This document shows positions 1 to 9,453 of a stretch of 50,995 nucleotides of DNA, piece by piece (the first letter of the stretch is position 1; every line of letters starts with the position of its first letter). The notes beneath the pieces were generated by a model, which had not been told where the DNA came from, ran no database searches, and was given only the letters and a program-made list of their open reading frames with translations. A program made the translations under genes and the position numbers. The DNA comes from Muribaculaceae bacterium (GTDB taxonomy: Bacteria; Bacteroidota; Bacteroidia; Bacteroidales; Muribaculaceae): the NCBI GenBank assembly GCA_023666885.1, contig JAMPBB010000002.1, positions 110,959 through 161,953 of the forward strand, written 5' to 3'.

Positions 1-2
1 TG

Positions 3-55
3 ACCCGGGTAAGGGCATTATACGGTTATTTAATTTCTAAATGAAAGAGCCGTGG
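3..55. repeat. Left copy of 53-bp terminal inverted repeat
   Basis: These 53 bases are the exact reverse complement of 50943-50995, the last bases of the window. The outermost 8 bases (ACCCGGGT) are themselves a palindrome. I saw no third copy inside the window. It lies just downstream of the ompA-type gene and its terminator. It may be a real chromosomal inverted repeat that ended the contig, or an assembly effect. Confidence 0.9.
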
Positions 56-82
56 CGCGCCCTCCGAAGTGGAGGACGCGCC
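54..82 (-). terminator. Hairpin terminator of the OmpA-family gene
   Basis: A 12-bp GC-rich stem (54-65 with 71-82, one G-U pair in the transcript) closes a 5-nt loop, 22 bases past the stop of the minus-strand OmpA gene. The transcript then runs into a pyrimidine-rich stretch inside the terminal repeat. It fits an intrinsic terminator with a weak U-tract. Confidence 0.65.
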
Positions 83-104
83 GAGGTGAGAATTATCGCT
101 GTTT

Positions 105-1307
105 TCAGTTTGGCTGTGCAAATATTACTATGCGGTTCCAGTCATTTTCAGGATAAGGCTGAGTCTGGCTACCGTTGGCATCGATGGTGAGGCGTGATGC
201 GCTGATGCCGTACTGATTGACGAGCATGTCGGCCACGGCCTGAGCACGACGCTTGGAGAGTTCCATATTGTATTCGGCGGTACCGGTGTCCTTGTCAGCA
301 TAACCAGCTACCACTACGCTGGCCTGCGGGTTGGCTTTGAGCCACTGTGCGAGGTTGTAGACATTGACCTGCTCGCGGTCAGTGATCTCAGCAGAGTTGA
401 TGCTGAAGCGTACGGTAGAGAGGAGCGGAGCCTCCACAACGGTGGTTTCGGATACTTCGGGGCACGGGAGCTGAGCCTGTGCAGCAGCAAGAGCGGCGGC
501 TGTGGCAGCGAGTTCGCCACGGAGTCCGTTGACCTGATTGTTCAGCTGGTTAACATAGCCGAGGTAATCGCAAGGATTGTAGCCCTGGTACTTGCGGCCT
601 CCAATGGTAAATGAGAGTCCGCCTATAGCGGTGATGTTACATTCGATGGGGTCGCCGCCTACGATATTGTTGAAGTTGTCACCGTAGAACGATGCGCGTG
701 CTTCAGCAAAGAAGTCAACATACTTGCAAAGACGGAAACGGAACTGGAAGCCGGCTGATACGGGGAGAGTCCATTCGCGAGTCTTCAGATAGTTATGATG
801 AGCAGGGATGCGAGGCTGTACGCCCTTGAAGTCCCATGTATATGTGCCGCCCACGCCGAAGAACGGGATGAAGCTGAACACACGGTCAGGATTGACGCCG
901 CAAACTGATGATGTCATATCCCACATGATATCGAAGTTGAGATTTGCCATCTGGGCTGAGTTCATGGTGACATAATCATAATGAATCTTGCCGTAGTATC
1001 CGCTGAAACGGAATCCGAGGTACGGGCTGAACCAGTGGCCCACGCCCAGGTTATAAACTGCCGTCATGTGGCGTTTGGAGTCCTTCATGCCATTGTCATA
1101 ATCAACGATGGGCACTGATACACCTGCGCCGAGCTGGATGAACCAGTTGTCACGCCATGAGGAGGAATAATGGGTCTTGCACTCCACCACGTCAGTGGTG
1201 ACTACCGTGGCTTCTTCCACCACCACAGCGTCCTGTGCATTGGCATTCACGGCCGGAAAAAGGATGCTCCCGCAGCCTAAAATCGCAAAAATCAAATTAG
1301 TTTTCAT
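105..1307 (-). CDS. OmpA-family outer membrane protein
   Basis: A 400-residue outer membrane protein that likely links the outer membrane to peptidoglycan. Residues 1-24 are a signal peptide ending in NANA-QD. Residues about 50-240 are rich in alternating aromatic segments, as in an eight-strand beta-barrel (DNWFIQLGAGVSVP near the start). A short Ala/Gln-rich coiled linker follows (about 255-285), then a C-terminal OmpA peptidoglycan-binding domain (about 295-400) with the family signature VVVAGYADKDTG, an NxxLSxxRA-type helix and a final NRIVIF strand. It is monocistronic, with a hairpin terminator after it and a leader of about 100 nt before it. This architecture is common among abundant Bacteroidales porin-like proteins; the exact ligand or pore function is not visible. 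Confidence 0.9.
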   Translation of the reverse strand: MKTNLIFAILGCGSILFPAVNANAQDAVVVEEATVVTTDVVECKTHYSSSWRDNWFIQLGAGVSVPIVDYDNGMKDSKRHMTAVYNLGVGHWFSPYLGFRFSGYYGKIHYDYVTMNSAQMANLNFDIMWDMTSSVCGVNPDRVFSFIPFFGVGGTYTWDFKGVQPRIPAHHNYLKTREWTLPVSAGFQFRFRLCKYVDFFAEARASFYGDNFNNIVGGDPIECNITAIGGLSFTIGGRKYQGYNPCDYLGYVNQLNNQVNGLRGELAATAAALAAAQAQLPCPEVSETTVVEAPLLSTVRFSINSAEITDREQVNVYNLAQWLKANPQASVVVAGYADKDTGTAEYNMELSKRRAQAVADMLVNQYGISASRLTIDANGSQTQPYPENDWNRIVIFAQPN

Positions 1308-1416
1308 CTCTCGTAGTTATTTATGAAACATTTTAGATAATAGTATCTTATTAGCATTCACAAGGCCGAAACGGCGTAGGGTACTTGTGATTTTACGAAT
1401 TTTAAACATCGGCAAG

Positions 1417-1425
1417 CAAAAGTTA
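1417..1425 (-). promoter_or_regulatory. Candidate -7 element for the OmpA-family gene
   Basis: Reading the minus strand, TAACTTTTG resembles the Bacteroidota -7 box TAnnTTTG with one extra base. No convincing -33 TTTG lies at the usual distance. It would give a leader of about 100 nt, plausible for an abundant porin. Weak call. Confidence 0.35.
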
Positions 1426-1490
1426 GTTCGGTAAAAGCAGTAAAATCCTGATATTTTTTATGCATAGCGGCGCGGAGGGCGGTAGGCGGC

Positions 1491-1521
1491 TTTGCCAAGT
1501 GGCGGAAAAAAGCTACCTTTG
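1491..1521 (+). promoter_or_regulatory. Promoter of the dxr operon (TTTG-N19-TACCTTTG)
   Basis: TTTG at 1491-1494 and TACCTTTG at 1514-1521 are separated by exactly 19 bp, a full match to the Bacteroidota housekeeping promoter. The predicted start is near 1525, leaving a leader of about 23 nt before the dxr ATG at 1549. Confidence 0.85.
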
Positions 1522-1548
1522 CGGTTTAGAGTATCGAACTGACAATTC

Positions 1549-2751
1549 ATGCTGAATACTGACAATAATAAACCAAAAAATATAGCTGTGCTGGGCAGCA
1601 CGGGGTCGATAGGCACCCAGACGCTTGACATCATAGCAGAATATCCGGACCGGTTCAAGGCTCACGTACTTGTGGCCGGGCACAATGTGGACAGGCTGAT
1701 AGCCCAAAGCCTGATACACCGTCCGGCACTGGCCGTGATAGCCGATGAGGCGCTGTATCCGCAGCTGCGCGAGGCGCTGGCTCCGGCCGGGATAGCCACC
1801 GCAGCCGGCCCTGAGGCCATATGCTCAGCCACAGAGCTGCCGGAGGTGGACACCGTGCTGACGGCCACCGTGGGCTACAGCGGACTGGCTCCCACAATAC
1901 ACGCCATAAAGAGCGGCAAGGAGATAGCCTTGGCCAACAAGGAAACGCTGGTAGTGGCCGGTGAGCTGATAACGGGCATGCTCCGGGACTCGGCTTCGCA
2001 TATACTGCCGGTGGATTCCGAACATTCGGCCATATACCAGTGCTTGGTGGGCGAGGACATGAGCACCGTGGCCCGGCTTATAATCACAGCCTCAGGCGGC
2101 CCGTTCCGCACCATGACCAAGGAGAGCCTGAAAGCCGTGACGGTAGAGGATGCCTTGCGCCACCCTAACTGGAGAATGGGCGCCAAGATAACCATAGACT
2201 CGGCCACTATGCTCAACAAGGCATTCGAGATAATAGAAGCCCACTGGCTGTTTGGCATATCGGCTGACAGGATAGAGGCGGTAGTGCACCCGCAGTCGAT
2301 AGTACACTCCATGGTGCAGTTTACCGACGGAGCCGTAAAAGCTCAGCTCGGGCTTCCGGATATGCATCTGCCCATACGGTACGCGCTGGGCGATGCCACG
2401 CGCCTCAAGGCTACTGAACCGCCTATGCGCATTTCGGACTACACCACCCTTACATTCGAGCGTCCGGACACCGACCGCTTCCCTTGCCTGAATCTGGCCT
2501 ACCGCGCCCTGAGCGAGGGCGGCACCACGGCCTGCGCCATAAATGCGGCCAACGAAGTGGCTGTGGACGCGTTCCTGAAGGGAAGGATAAGCTTCCTTGA
2601 CATATACTCCACAATAGAACACACGATAGAGCGCACCGAATACATAGGGCGCCCACAGTACGAGGACTATGTGGCGATAAACAACGAGGCGCGCCGATAC
2701 GCACGGGAGCGTGTGGCCGCATCAAAACGAACAGTTACACCCGTATTCTGA
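1549..2751 (+). CDS. dxr: 1-deoxy-D-xylulose 5-phosphate reductoisomerase
   Basis: Cytosolic enzyme of the MEP isoprenoid pathway: rearranges and reduces DXP to 2-C-methyl-D-erythritol 4-phosphate with NADPH and a divalent metal. The 400-residue length is normal. The N-terminal NADPH fold shows AVLGSTGSIGTQTL (about residues 14-27). The central catalytic domain shows ALANKETLVVAG and LPVDSEHSAIYQ, which carries the metal-binding Asp/Glu, and IDSATMLNKAFEIIEAHWLF. The conserved HPQSIVHSMVQF segment follows. It heads a four-gene operon with rseP only 2 bases downstream and has a strong consensus promoter 28 bases upstream. dxr followed by rseP is a common bacterial order. Confidence 0.97.
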   Translation: MLNTDNNKPKNIAVLGSTGSIGTQTLDIIAEYPDRFKAHVLVAGHNVDRLIAQSLIHRPALAVIADEALYPQLREALAPAGIATAAGPEAICSATELPEVDTVLTATVGYSGLAPTIHAIKSGKEIALANKETLVVAGELITGMLRDSASHILPVDSEHSAIYQCLVGEDMSTVARLIITASGGPFRTMTKESLKAVTVEDALRHPNWRMGAKITIDSATMLNKAFEIIEAHWLFGISADRIEAVVHPQSIVHSMVQFTDGAVKAQLGLPDMHLPIRYALGDATRLKATEPPMRISDYTTLTFERPDTDRFPCLNLAYRALSEGGTTACAINAANEVAVDAFLKGRISFLDIYSTIEHTIERTEYIGRPQYEDYVAINNEARRYARERVAASKRTVTPVF

Positions 2752-2753
2752 TT

Positions 2754-4118
2754 ATGGAACCATTTCTTATGAAGGCCGCCCAGCTTGTGGCCGCCCTGGC
2801 TCTGCTGGTGATGATACACGAGTTCGGCCATTATATAATAGCCCGAGCATTCGGCATAAAGGTAGAGAAGTTCTACCTGTTCTTCAATCCGTGGTTTTCA
2901 TTGGCCAAGTGGAAGCCGAAAAAGAAAAATACCGTACTGGACAAGGACGGCAACGAGAAAGCCACATGGCGCGATACGGAGTACGGCATAGGATGGCTGC
3001 CATTGGGAGGCTACGTGAAGATAGCCGGCATGATAGACGAGTCAATGGACAAGGAGCAGATGGCCAAGCCCCCACAGCCGTGGGAATTCCGCACCAAGCC
3101 GGCATATCAGCGACTGCTCGTAATGCTCGGAGGCGTGATATTCAACTTTGTGCTCGCGCTGATAATATATGCCGGAATAGCATTCTACTGGGGCGCCAAA
3201 TATATAGAATTCGAGAAGGCCACCGAGGGCATGGACTTCACCCCTACTGCCATAGAGGCAGGATTCCGCAACGGCGACATACCGCTGAGCGCCGACGACA
3301 AGCCGATAGACGCCTCACAGGATGACTACATGCTGCGCATGGTGGAGGCCCGGACCGTAAAGGTGCTGCGCAACAAGAAGGACACGGTAGAAATATCCAT
3401 ACCTGAGAACTTCATACTCAAGCTCAAGGATGAGCGCTTCATGGCATACCGCGTGCCTGTGGTGATAGACAAGATACAGGGCGCTTCGGCAGCATCGGCC
3501 GCCGGACTGAAAGAAGGTGACCGCATAACGGCTGTGGACACCACGCTGACGCCATCGTTTACCGAACTGACACCCGCACTCATGGCCCGGGCCGGAAAGA
3601 AGGTGAATCTGACCGTAATCCGTGACGGCAAGACTATAAACCTCACAGCCGAACTGCCGGAGAGCGGCAAGCTCGGGTTTCAGCTACGGCGCATAACGGA
3701 CATATACCCGACAGTGACCGAAAAATACGGGCTGCTGCAGTCCATACCCAAGGGCTGGGAGCTTGGCACTTCTACGCTTACAAACTATGTGGGCTCCATG
3801 AAGTATGTGTTTACCAAGGAGGGCGCCAAGAGCTTGGGCGGATTCGGGGCCATAGGCAATATGTTTCCGGAGCAATGGAGCTGGCTGTCATTCTGGGAAA
3901 TCACGGCATTCCTGTCAGTGGCCTTGGCGTTCATGAACATACTGCCCATACCGGCATTGGACGGCGGACACGTGATGTTCCTGATATGGGAGATAGTGAC
4001 ACGCCGCAAACCGAGCGAGAAGGTACTGGAATATGCACAGATAGCCGGAATGGTACTGCTGCTGACACTGCTGCTGTACGCCAACGGCAATGACATAATA
4101 CGCGCTATACTGAAATAG
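2754..4118 (+). CDS. rseP: Site-2 membrane metalloprotease RseP
   Basis: Inner-membrane zinc protease of 454 residues that cuts transmembrane segments, in many bacteria of anti-sigma factors or leftover signal peptides. The zinc motif HEFGH is at residues 22-26 in the first membrane helix. The second active-site motif, NILPIPALDGGH (an NxxPxxxxDGG pattern), is in a C-terminal membrane segment about 60 residues from the end. Between them are a periplasmic region and one clear PDZ domain (VPVVIDKIQGASAASAAGLKEGDRITAV split across about 225-255). The final 25 residues form another membrane helix. It starts 2 bases after the dxr stop and is surely cotranscribed. No anti-sigma factor is encoded nearby, so the substrate is unknown. 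Confidence 0.95.
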   Translation: MEPFLMKAAQLVAALALLVMIHEFGHYIIARAFGIKVEKFYLFFNPWFSLAKWKPKKKNTVLDKDGNEKATWRDTEYGIGWLPLGGYVKIAGMIDESMDKEQMAKPPQPWEFRTKPAYQRLLVMLGGVIFNFVLALIIYAGIAFYWGAKYIEFEKATEGMDFTPTAIEAGFRNGDIPLSADDKPIDASQDDYMLRMVEARTVKVLRNKKDTVEISIPENFILKLKDERFMAYRVPVVIDKIQGASAASAAGLKEGDRITAVDTTLTPSFTELTPALMARAGKKVNLTVIRDGKTINLTAELPESGKLGFQLRRITDIYPTVTEKYGLLQSIPKGWELGTSTLTNYVGSMKYVFTKEGAKSLGGFGAIGNMFPEQWSWLSFWEITAFLSVALAFMNILPIPALDGGHVMFLIWEIVTRRKPSEKVLEYAQIAGMVLLLTLLLYANGNDIIRAILK

Positions 4119-4123
4119 AAAAT

Positions 4124-5308
4124 ATGGGATATAAGGAGATAATACTGCACCGAGGCAAGGAGGAATCGCTCAAGCGGTTCCATCCATGGATTTTTTCGGG
4201 AGCCATACGCAGCATGGCCGATGGTATAGAGGAAGGCGATGTAGTGCGTGTGCTTGCCGCTGACGGCACTCCGCTCGGAGTGGGCCATTATCAGATAGGA
4301 AGCATAGCGGTAAGAATGCTATCGGCTACGGATACGGACATCAATGCCGAATTCTATGCCGCGCGGCTCGAACAGGCTTATAAGCTCAGACGTACGTTGG
4401 GGCTGGCCCGCGGTGACAACAATGCCTACCGTTTAGTACACGGCGAGGGCGACTTCCTGCCCGGACTGATAGTGGACGTGTACGGCCATACCGCAGTTAT
4501 GCAGGCTCACTCACCGGGTATGCACTATGCGCGTGACATAGTGGCTCGGGCGCTTGTAGATCTGCCTGATGCCGGGATAGATGCGGTATACTACAAATCA
4601 GAAACCACACTGCCGTACAAAGCCAGCCTTGACCCGCAGAACGATTATATAATAGGCTCCTACTCTACTGATATAGCCGTAGAAAACGGGCTGAAATTCC
4701 ATGTGGACTGGCTCAAGGGTCAGAAAACGGGATTTTTCGTGGATCAGCGCGACAACCGTGCGCTGCTGCGCCGCTATGCCGCCGGAAGGCGCGTACTCAA
4801 CATGTTCTGCTACACGGGCGGCTTCTCGGTGTATGCCCTTGACGGGGGAGCCGATGAAGTACACTCAGTAGATTCATCGGCCAAGGCCGTAAAGCTTACG
4901 GAGGAAAACGTGGCGCTCAATTTTCCCAACGATACGCGCCACAAAGCCATAGCCATAGATGCATTCAAGTATCTGGCGGACATGGAGCAGAACCGTTATG
5001 ATCTGGTAATTCTGGACCCGCCGGCATTTGCCAAGCACCGCAGCGCCATAAAGAACGCACTGCGCGGCTATCAGCGGCTCAATGCCCGAGCCATGGAAAA
5101 GATGCCGCAGGGCAGCATACTCTTCACATTTTCCTGCTCACAGGCCATAAGCCGCGAACAGTTCCGGTTGGCAGTATTCTCAGCGGCAGCACAGACAGAG
5201 CGCCGAGTACGCATACTGCATCAGCTCACACAGCCGGCCGATCATCCGGTAAACATATATCACCCCGAAGGCGAATACCTCAAGGGGCTTGTACTGTATA
5301 TAGAATAA
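4124..5308 (+). CDS. Class I SAM-dependent rRNA methyltransferase (RlmI-like)
   Basis: A 394-residue cytosolic enzyme of the RlmI/RlmK family, which methylates a cytosine in 23S rRNA in relatives. The first 80 residues resemble a PUA RNA-binding domain (HPWIFSGAIRSM near residue 20). The Rossmann methyltransferase domain follows with VLNMFCYTGGFSVYAL (SAM-binding motif I region), the acidic VHSVDSSAKAV, and the DLVILDPPAFAK motif typical of this family. TFSCSQAISREQF near the C-terminus is also characteristic. It lies 5 bases after rseP and 13 bases before the DPP III gene in one operon. The modified base cannot be deduced from sequence alone. Confidence 0.9.
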   Translation: MGYKEIILHRGKEESLKRFHPWIFSGAIRSMADGIEEGDVVRVLAADGTPLGVGHYQIGSIAVRMLSATDTDINAEFYAARLEQAYKLRRTLGLARGDNNAYRLVHGEGDFLPGLIVDVYGHTAVMQAHSPGMHYARDIVARALVDLPDAGIDAVYYKSETTLPYKASLDPQNDYIIGSYSTDIAVENGLKFHVDWLKGQKTGFFVDQRDNRALLRRYAAGRRVLNMFCYTGGFSVYALDGGADEVHSVDSSAKAVKLTEENVALNFPNDTRHKAIAIDAFKYLADMEQNRYDLVILDPPAFAKHRSAIKNALRGYQRLNARAMEKMPQGSILFTFSCSQAISREQFRLAVFSAAAQTERRVRILHQLTQPADHPVNIYHPEGEYLKGLVLYIE

Positions 5309-5321
5309 GAGCTCATATAAT

Positions 5322-7337
5322 ATGAACAAAACACTCTGCGCGGCCATAGGGCTGACGCTCACAGCATCAATCGCGGCACAGACCGCCATGTCAAACGATA
5401 AATCAGATTTCAATTACGTGAACGACCGTTTTGCCGACATCGAGGTGCTCCGTTACAAAGTACCCGGATTCGAGCAGCTATCGCTGCAACAGAAAAAACT
5501 CATATACTACCTGACCGAGGCTGCAATAACCGGCCGCGACATCCTATGGGATCAGAACGGCAAGTATAATCTGGCCATACGTCAGCTCATAGAGGATGTG
5601 TACACCGCTTACAAGGGTGACCGCAACGACAAGGAGTTCAAGGCTCTGGAACTGTATCTGAAGCAGATATGGTTTGGCAACGGTATACACCATCACTATT
5701 CGATGGACAAATTTGTACCCGGATTCTCTGAGGACTTCCTAAGTGCACAGATAGCCAAGCTCCCGGCAGCCGAGCGTCCGAAGGATGAGGCTACCCTCCT
5801 GAAGGTGATATTCGACCCCAAATTCATGGCCAAGCGAGTTAATCAGGCCGAAGGTGAGGATCTGATACTTACATCGGCCAACAATCTGTATGAAGGGGTG
5901 ACACAGCCGGAAGTAGAAGCCTACTACAATGCACTGAAGGACTCTACGGACACCACACCCATATCGTACGGGCTCAACAGCCGTGTGGTGAAGAAGGACG
6001 GCAAGATAACCGAACAGGTGTATAAAGCCGACGGCCTCTACGGCCCTGCAATAACCCGGATTGTAGAACTGCTGACCAAAGCTCGTGACTGCGCCGAAAA
6101 CCAGGCTCAGGCTGCTACCATAGACAAGCTGATAGAATTCTACAACACCGGTTCGCTTAAAGCATTTGATGAATATTCCATACTTTGGGTAGAGGACACT
6201 GACTCGCAGGTGGACTTCATAAACGGCTTCATAGAAAGCTACGGTGACCCGTTAGGGATGACCGGCTCATGGGAGTCGATAGTGAACTTCAAGAACATAC
6301 CTGCATCACACCGCACAGAGGTGATAAGCGACAATGCACAGTGGTTCGAAAGCCACTCGCCCGTTGATCCACGCTTTCGCAAGGATGAGGTGAAAGGCGT
6401 AACCGCCAAGGTGATCACCGCTGCCATACTGGCAGGCGATTCATATCCGGCCACTCCTATAGGCATAAACCTGCCCAACTCCAACTGGATACGCGCCGCC
6501 CACGGTTCAAAATCAGTGACCATAGAAAACATTACACAGGCTTATGACGAGGCATCGCACGGCAATGGGTTCAATGAAGAGTTTGTACCTGATGCCGACA
6601 TGCGCCTGATGATGGACAAGTACCTTTTTGTGACGGACAATTTGCACACTGACCTCCATGAATGTCTGGGACATGCTTCAGGACGTCTGCTTCCAGGAGT
6701 GGATCCGGATGCACTGCGTGCCCACGGCTCGACACTTGAAGAAGCCCGTGCCGACCTGTTTGCACTCTACTATCTGGCTGACCCGAAGCTGATAGAGCTT
6801 GGACTGTTAGATAACCCGGATGCCTACAAGCCTCAGTACTATAAGTACATACTCAATGGCCTCATGACTCAGCTTATGCGCATAGAGCCGGGCAAGGATG
6901 TGGAAGAAGCCCACATGCGTAACCGCAAGCTGATATCGGAATGGGTGTTGGAGAAAGGACGTGAAGATAAGGTGATAGAGCTGTATAAGGAAGGAGGCAA
7001 GACCTACCTGCGTATAAACGACTATCCGCGTGTGCGCGAACTGTTCGGTGAACTACTCGGCGAGATTCAGCGCATAAAGAGCGAAGGCGACTATGAGGCC
7101 GGACGTGATCTGGTGGAGAACTATGCCGTAAAGGTGGATCAGAATCTGCACAAGGAAGTTCTGGACCGTTATGCCCACCTCAACATAGCTCCCTACAAGG
7201 GATTTGTTAATCCGGTGTATACCCCCGTACTTGACCCGGAGTCAGGAAAGATTACTGACGTGACCGTAAGCTACACTGAGGATTATATCCCGCAGATGCT
7301 CCGCTACTCACGTGACTACTCACCCCTTACCAAATAA
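5322..7337 (+). CDS. Dipeptidyl peptidase III (M49 zinc peptidase)
   Basis: Zinc exopeptidase of 671 residues that releases dipeptides from the N-terminus of oligopeptides. The M49 signature HExxGH is present as HECLGH (residues 446-451), and the third zinc ligand lies in LEEARADLF (about 472-480). The length is close to that known for Bacteroides DPP III. An N-terminal signal peptide (about residues 1-20, ending near IAAQ-TA) suggests periplasmic export, unlike eukaryotic cytosolic DPP III. It is last in the dxr operon. Its final 18 bases overlap the end of the convergent glycosyltransferase gene, and its terminator lies within that gene. Annotation pipelines sometimes mislabel this family as dihydrofolate reductase. 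Confidence 0.92.
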   Translation: MNKTLCAAIGLTLTASIAAQTAMSNDKSDFNYVNDRFADIEVLRYKVPGFEQLSLQQKKLIYYLTEAAITGRDILWDQNGKYNLAIRQLIEDVYTAYKGDRNDKEFKALELYLKQIWFGNGIHHHYSMDKFVPGFSEDFLSAQIAKLPAAERPKDEATLLKVIFDPKFMAKRVNQAEGEDLILTSANNLYEGVTQPEVEAYYNALKDSTDTTPISYGLNSRVVKKDGKITEQVYKADGLYGPAITRIVELLTKARDCAENQAQAATIDKLIEFYNTGSLKAFDEYSILWVEDTDSQVDFINGFIESYGDPLGMTGSWESIVNFKNIPASHRTEVISDNAQWFESHSPVDPRFRKDEVKGVTAKVITAAILAGDSYPATPIGINLPNSNWIRAAHGSKSVTIENITQAYDEASHGNGFNEEFVPDADMRLMMDKYLFVTDNLHTDLHECLGHASGRLLPGVDPDALRAHGSTLEEARADLFALYYLADPKLIELGLLDNPDAYKPQYYKYILNGLMTQLMRIEPGKDVEEAHMRNRKLISEWVLEKGREDKVIELYKEGGKTYLRINDYPRVRELFGELLGEIQRIKSEGDYEAGRDLVENYAVKVDQNLHKEVLDRYAHLNIAPYKGFVNPVYTPVLDPESGKITDVTVSYTEDYIPQMLRYSRDYSPLTK

Positions 7338-8345
7338 CAGATTACAGATTTTTCTACCGATATTGCTCCCCAAGAGAGTTTCTCTTCGGGGAGTAATTTT
7401 TTTCAGGATATGCCATAAAAGGATGTGGCGCATGGCAAAAGCCTTCATCCGAGGGATGCCACGCAGTTTTATGCCATAACGCTCTGATGCCTCACGGGCT
7501 ATGCGGGCATATTCAGCGCTACCTGAGCGGAAGGCTAAGAGCGTCATATATTCAAGCATAGGACGCATGGGCCGCTCATAATCCACAGGCGAAATATTAT
7601 AGCCCAAAGCCATCTGCCACGTACACTCGGCATTATGTACCATGAAATGGAATGTGTCAGATACCGAGGAGGGATTGGATACCGAGCCTTCATAAATAGA
7701 ATACCGGTAAACGGGATAAGGCAAATGCACGAATCCGCCTAATCGGGTCAGGGCTACAAACATTGGCAAATCCTCGCAGCGGAATCCACCACCCTGAAGC
7801 AGATGAGGATGTGACGCCATCATGTCCTTTATAGGAGCTGCACGATAAAGCATAGCCGACAGCATGATGCCCAAATATTTACAGCTAAGCAGAGCCTCAC
7901 CGACAGTACGGGGCGGATGCACCTTTATGAGCTCCTGCATACCTGTATGAGGATAGTATTTAACCCAGTCAGCTGCCACGGCGGCCGCCCCGGGATTGGC
8001 ACGAAGCAATTCCAGCATACGGTGTATGGAGTCAGTGCCCATATACTCATCATCGCCGGCACAATCCGTTATGAACCGGCCCTTACATGCGGTAACGCAG
8101 TCAAAATAGTTTCTTACGAGCCCCTTGTTAGGAGCCTCGGGCATAAGGCGCACTATGGCAGGATAACGCTGCGCATAATCCATACATACAGTCCGGGTAG
8201 AATCAGTGGACGCATCCTCCCCTATCACTATCTCATACGGTACGGGTATATGCTGACGCAGAATGCTGTCAATGGTACGCCCCACGGTATTCTCCTGATT
8301 ATAGGTGAGGATTATTATGGATACTACAGGATCGGGAGTAATCAT
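7320..8345 (-). CDS. Family 2 glycosyltransferase
   Basis: A 341-residue GT-A fold glycosyltransferase, likely adding a sugar in surface polysaccharide or glycoprotein glycan synthesis. The N-terminus VSIIILTYNQENTVGRTIDS and the IGEDASTDST motif bind the nucleotide sugar; the metal-binding acidic cluster is AGDDEY (about residue 92). The C-terminal 120 residues are variable, with a basic tail. Its ATG overlaps the stop of the upstream glycosyltransferase by 4 bases, so the two are translationally coupled. It converges on DPP III with 18 bases of overlap. Donor and acceptor are unknown. Confidence 0.88.
   Translation of the reverse strand: MITPDPVVSIIILTYNQENTVGRTIDSILRQHIPVPYEIVIGEDASTDSTRTVCMDYAQRYPAIVRLMPEAPNKGLVRNYFDCVTACKGRFITDCAGDDEYMGTDSIHRMLELLRANPGAAAVAADWVKYYPHTGMQELIKVHPPRTVGEALLSCKYLGIMLSAMLYRAAPIKDMMASHPHLLQGGGFRCEDLPMFVALTRLGGFVHLPYPVYRYSIYEGSVSNPSSVSDTFHFMVHNAECTWQMALGYNISPVDYERPMRPMLEYMTLLAFRSGSAEYARIAREASERYGIKLRGIPRMKAFAMRHILLWHILKKITPRRETLLGSNIGRKICNLLFGKG
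7362..7403 (+). terminator. Terminator of the dxr-DPP III operon, inside the opposing gene
   Basis: A stem of about 16 bp (7362-7377 with 7381-7397, one mismatch and one bulge) closes a 3-nt loop, followed by a run of Ts on the plus strand. It lies wholly inside the last codons of the convergent glycosyltransferase, so the same bases encode protein on the other strand. Confidence 0.88.
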
Positions 8346-9451
8346 ATGCGGGTCAGTTCTTCAATAAGAGCACTAATCAGAATGGAGGCGTCATATTTGG
8401 TGCGCCATGCTTTAAGAGCACCCTGCTTCAACCGCTCCATACGGAAATCGCTGTCAAGATACGGAGCTGTCCCGCGCACAAATTCCTCGACAGTGGTATC
8501 GGGCGGAAGCAGCAGGCCGTTATTATCATTCACCATGTCATTTATACCGTCGATATCAGCGGCTATGACAGGCACACCATAAGCAAACGAGCGGCATATG
8601 GCCTGCGGATGCGCCCCCACATCAGCGGTTCCGGCAGTGGCTGTGGCGATAGTCCAGTCTATGACACGGTCACGGTACAAGGCATGAAGTACCGACGGAT
8701 CTGACATGTCAATGCTCTTGAAAGTGAAATTAGCCGGGAACTCCGAGGCGGACACGGAACCGGCATGAATCAAATGTATCTCCGTATCAGTCCGGGCTAT
8801 GGCCAATGCTTTGAGCAGCGACCGAGCCATAGGCAGGTCAGAGGGGTTCTCAGCCAAAAAAGTGAATTGCCGCTGCGAGCGGGTATGACAGGCGGTAATA
8901 ACATCATCATATAGCTTGATGCAACCGCGCTCCGCATATGCTATACGCCGAGCGGCATGAGGGTAAATCCGGGCAAGGCAGGATGCCAGAAAGTCACTCT
9001 CCGTAAAAATCCGAGCAGCCCTCCACCCTACCGCTACACCGAGAGGCACGGACCACAAGCCCATGACCGAATCATGAGTAAGACGGACTGCACACTTCCA
9101 CGCGGATGAACAATCAAGCATGGCCAAAGCCCCGGCGGCTTCATCGGAGCCATCGGAAAACAGAAGCGTATTCTCAGCCGTCAAGCCCTCACGGTCAAGC
9201 AGATGTTCAAGCCGGTCTTTAAGAATCCATGCACGGTTCAGCACAGTGCGTTCCCTCCCGGTAATACCGTAATGGTAATACTTCAGCACCTGTAACGGGG
9301 GGATCATAAATCCCTTGTCAGAAACAGGCCAGTCAGAGGCCGGTAAGACAACCACACGCTTGTAATGCTTGGCATACTCCCCTATTTCCTTAGCGGATAG
9401 GGCAGAGGCCAACGAAAGAGGGCGGTTCAGAATAACGATATTATCCGTCAT
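8342..9451 (-). CDS. GT-B fold glycosyltransferase (family 4-like)
   Basis: A 369-residue protein whose C-terminal half matches GT-B retaining glycosyltransferases: a strand-turn ATATAGTADVGAHPQAICRS, then GVPVIAADIDGINDMV and NNGLLLPPD, the usual EX7E-like region of family 4, although the first glutamate is replaced here (AHPQAICRSFAYG). The N-terminal half is divergent, with no clear acceptor-binding motif. It is the middle gene of a three-gene minus-strand set, 2 bases after the previous gene and overlapping the next by 4. Its likely role is surface glycan synthesis; the substrate cannot be told. Confidence 0.78.
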   Translation of the reverse strand: MTDNIVILNRPLSLASALSAKEIGEYAKHYKRVVVLPASDWPVSDKGFMIPPLQVLKYYHYGITGRERTVLNRAWILKDRLEHLLDREGLTAENTLLFSDGSDEAAGALAMLDCSSAWKCAVRLTHDSVMGLWSVPLGVAVGWRAARIFTESDFLASCLARIYPHAARRIAYAERGCIKLYDDVITACHTRSQRQFTFLAENPSDLPMARSLLKALAIARTDTEIHLIHAGSVSASEFPANFTFKSIDMSDPSVLHALYRDRVIDWTIATATAGTADVGAHPQAICRSFAYGVPVIAADIDGINDMVNDNNGLLLPPDTTVEEFVRGTAPYLDSDFRMERLKQGALKAWRTKYDASILISALIEELTRI

Positions 9452-9453
9452 AA

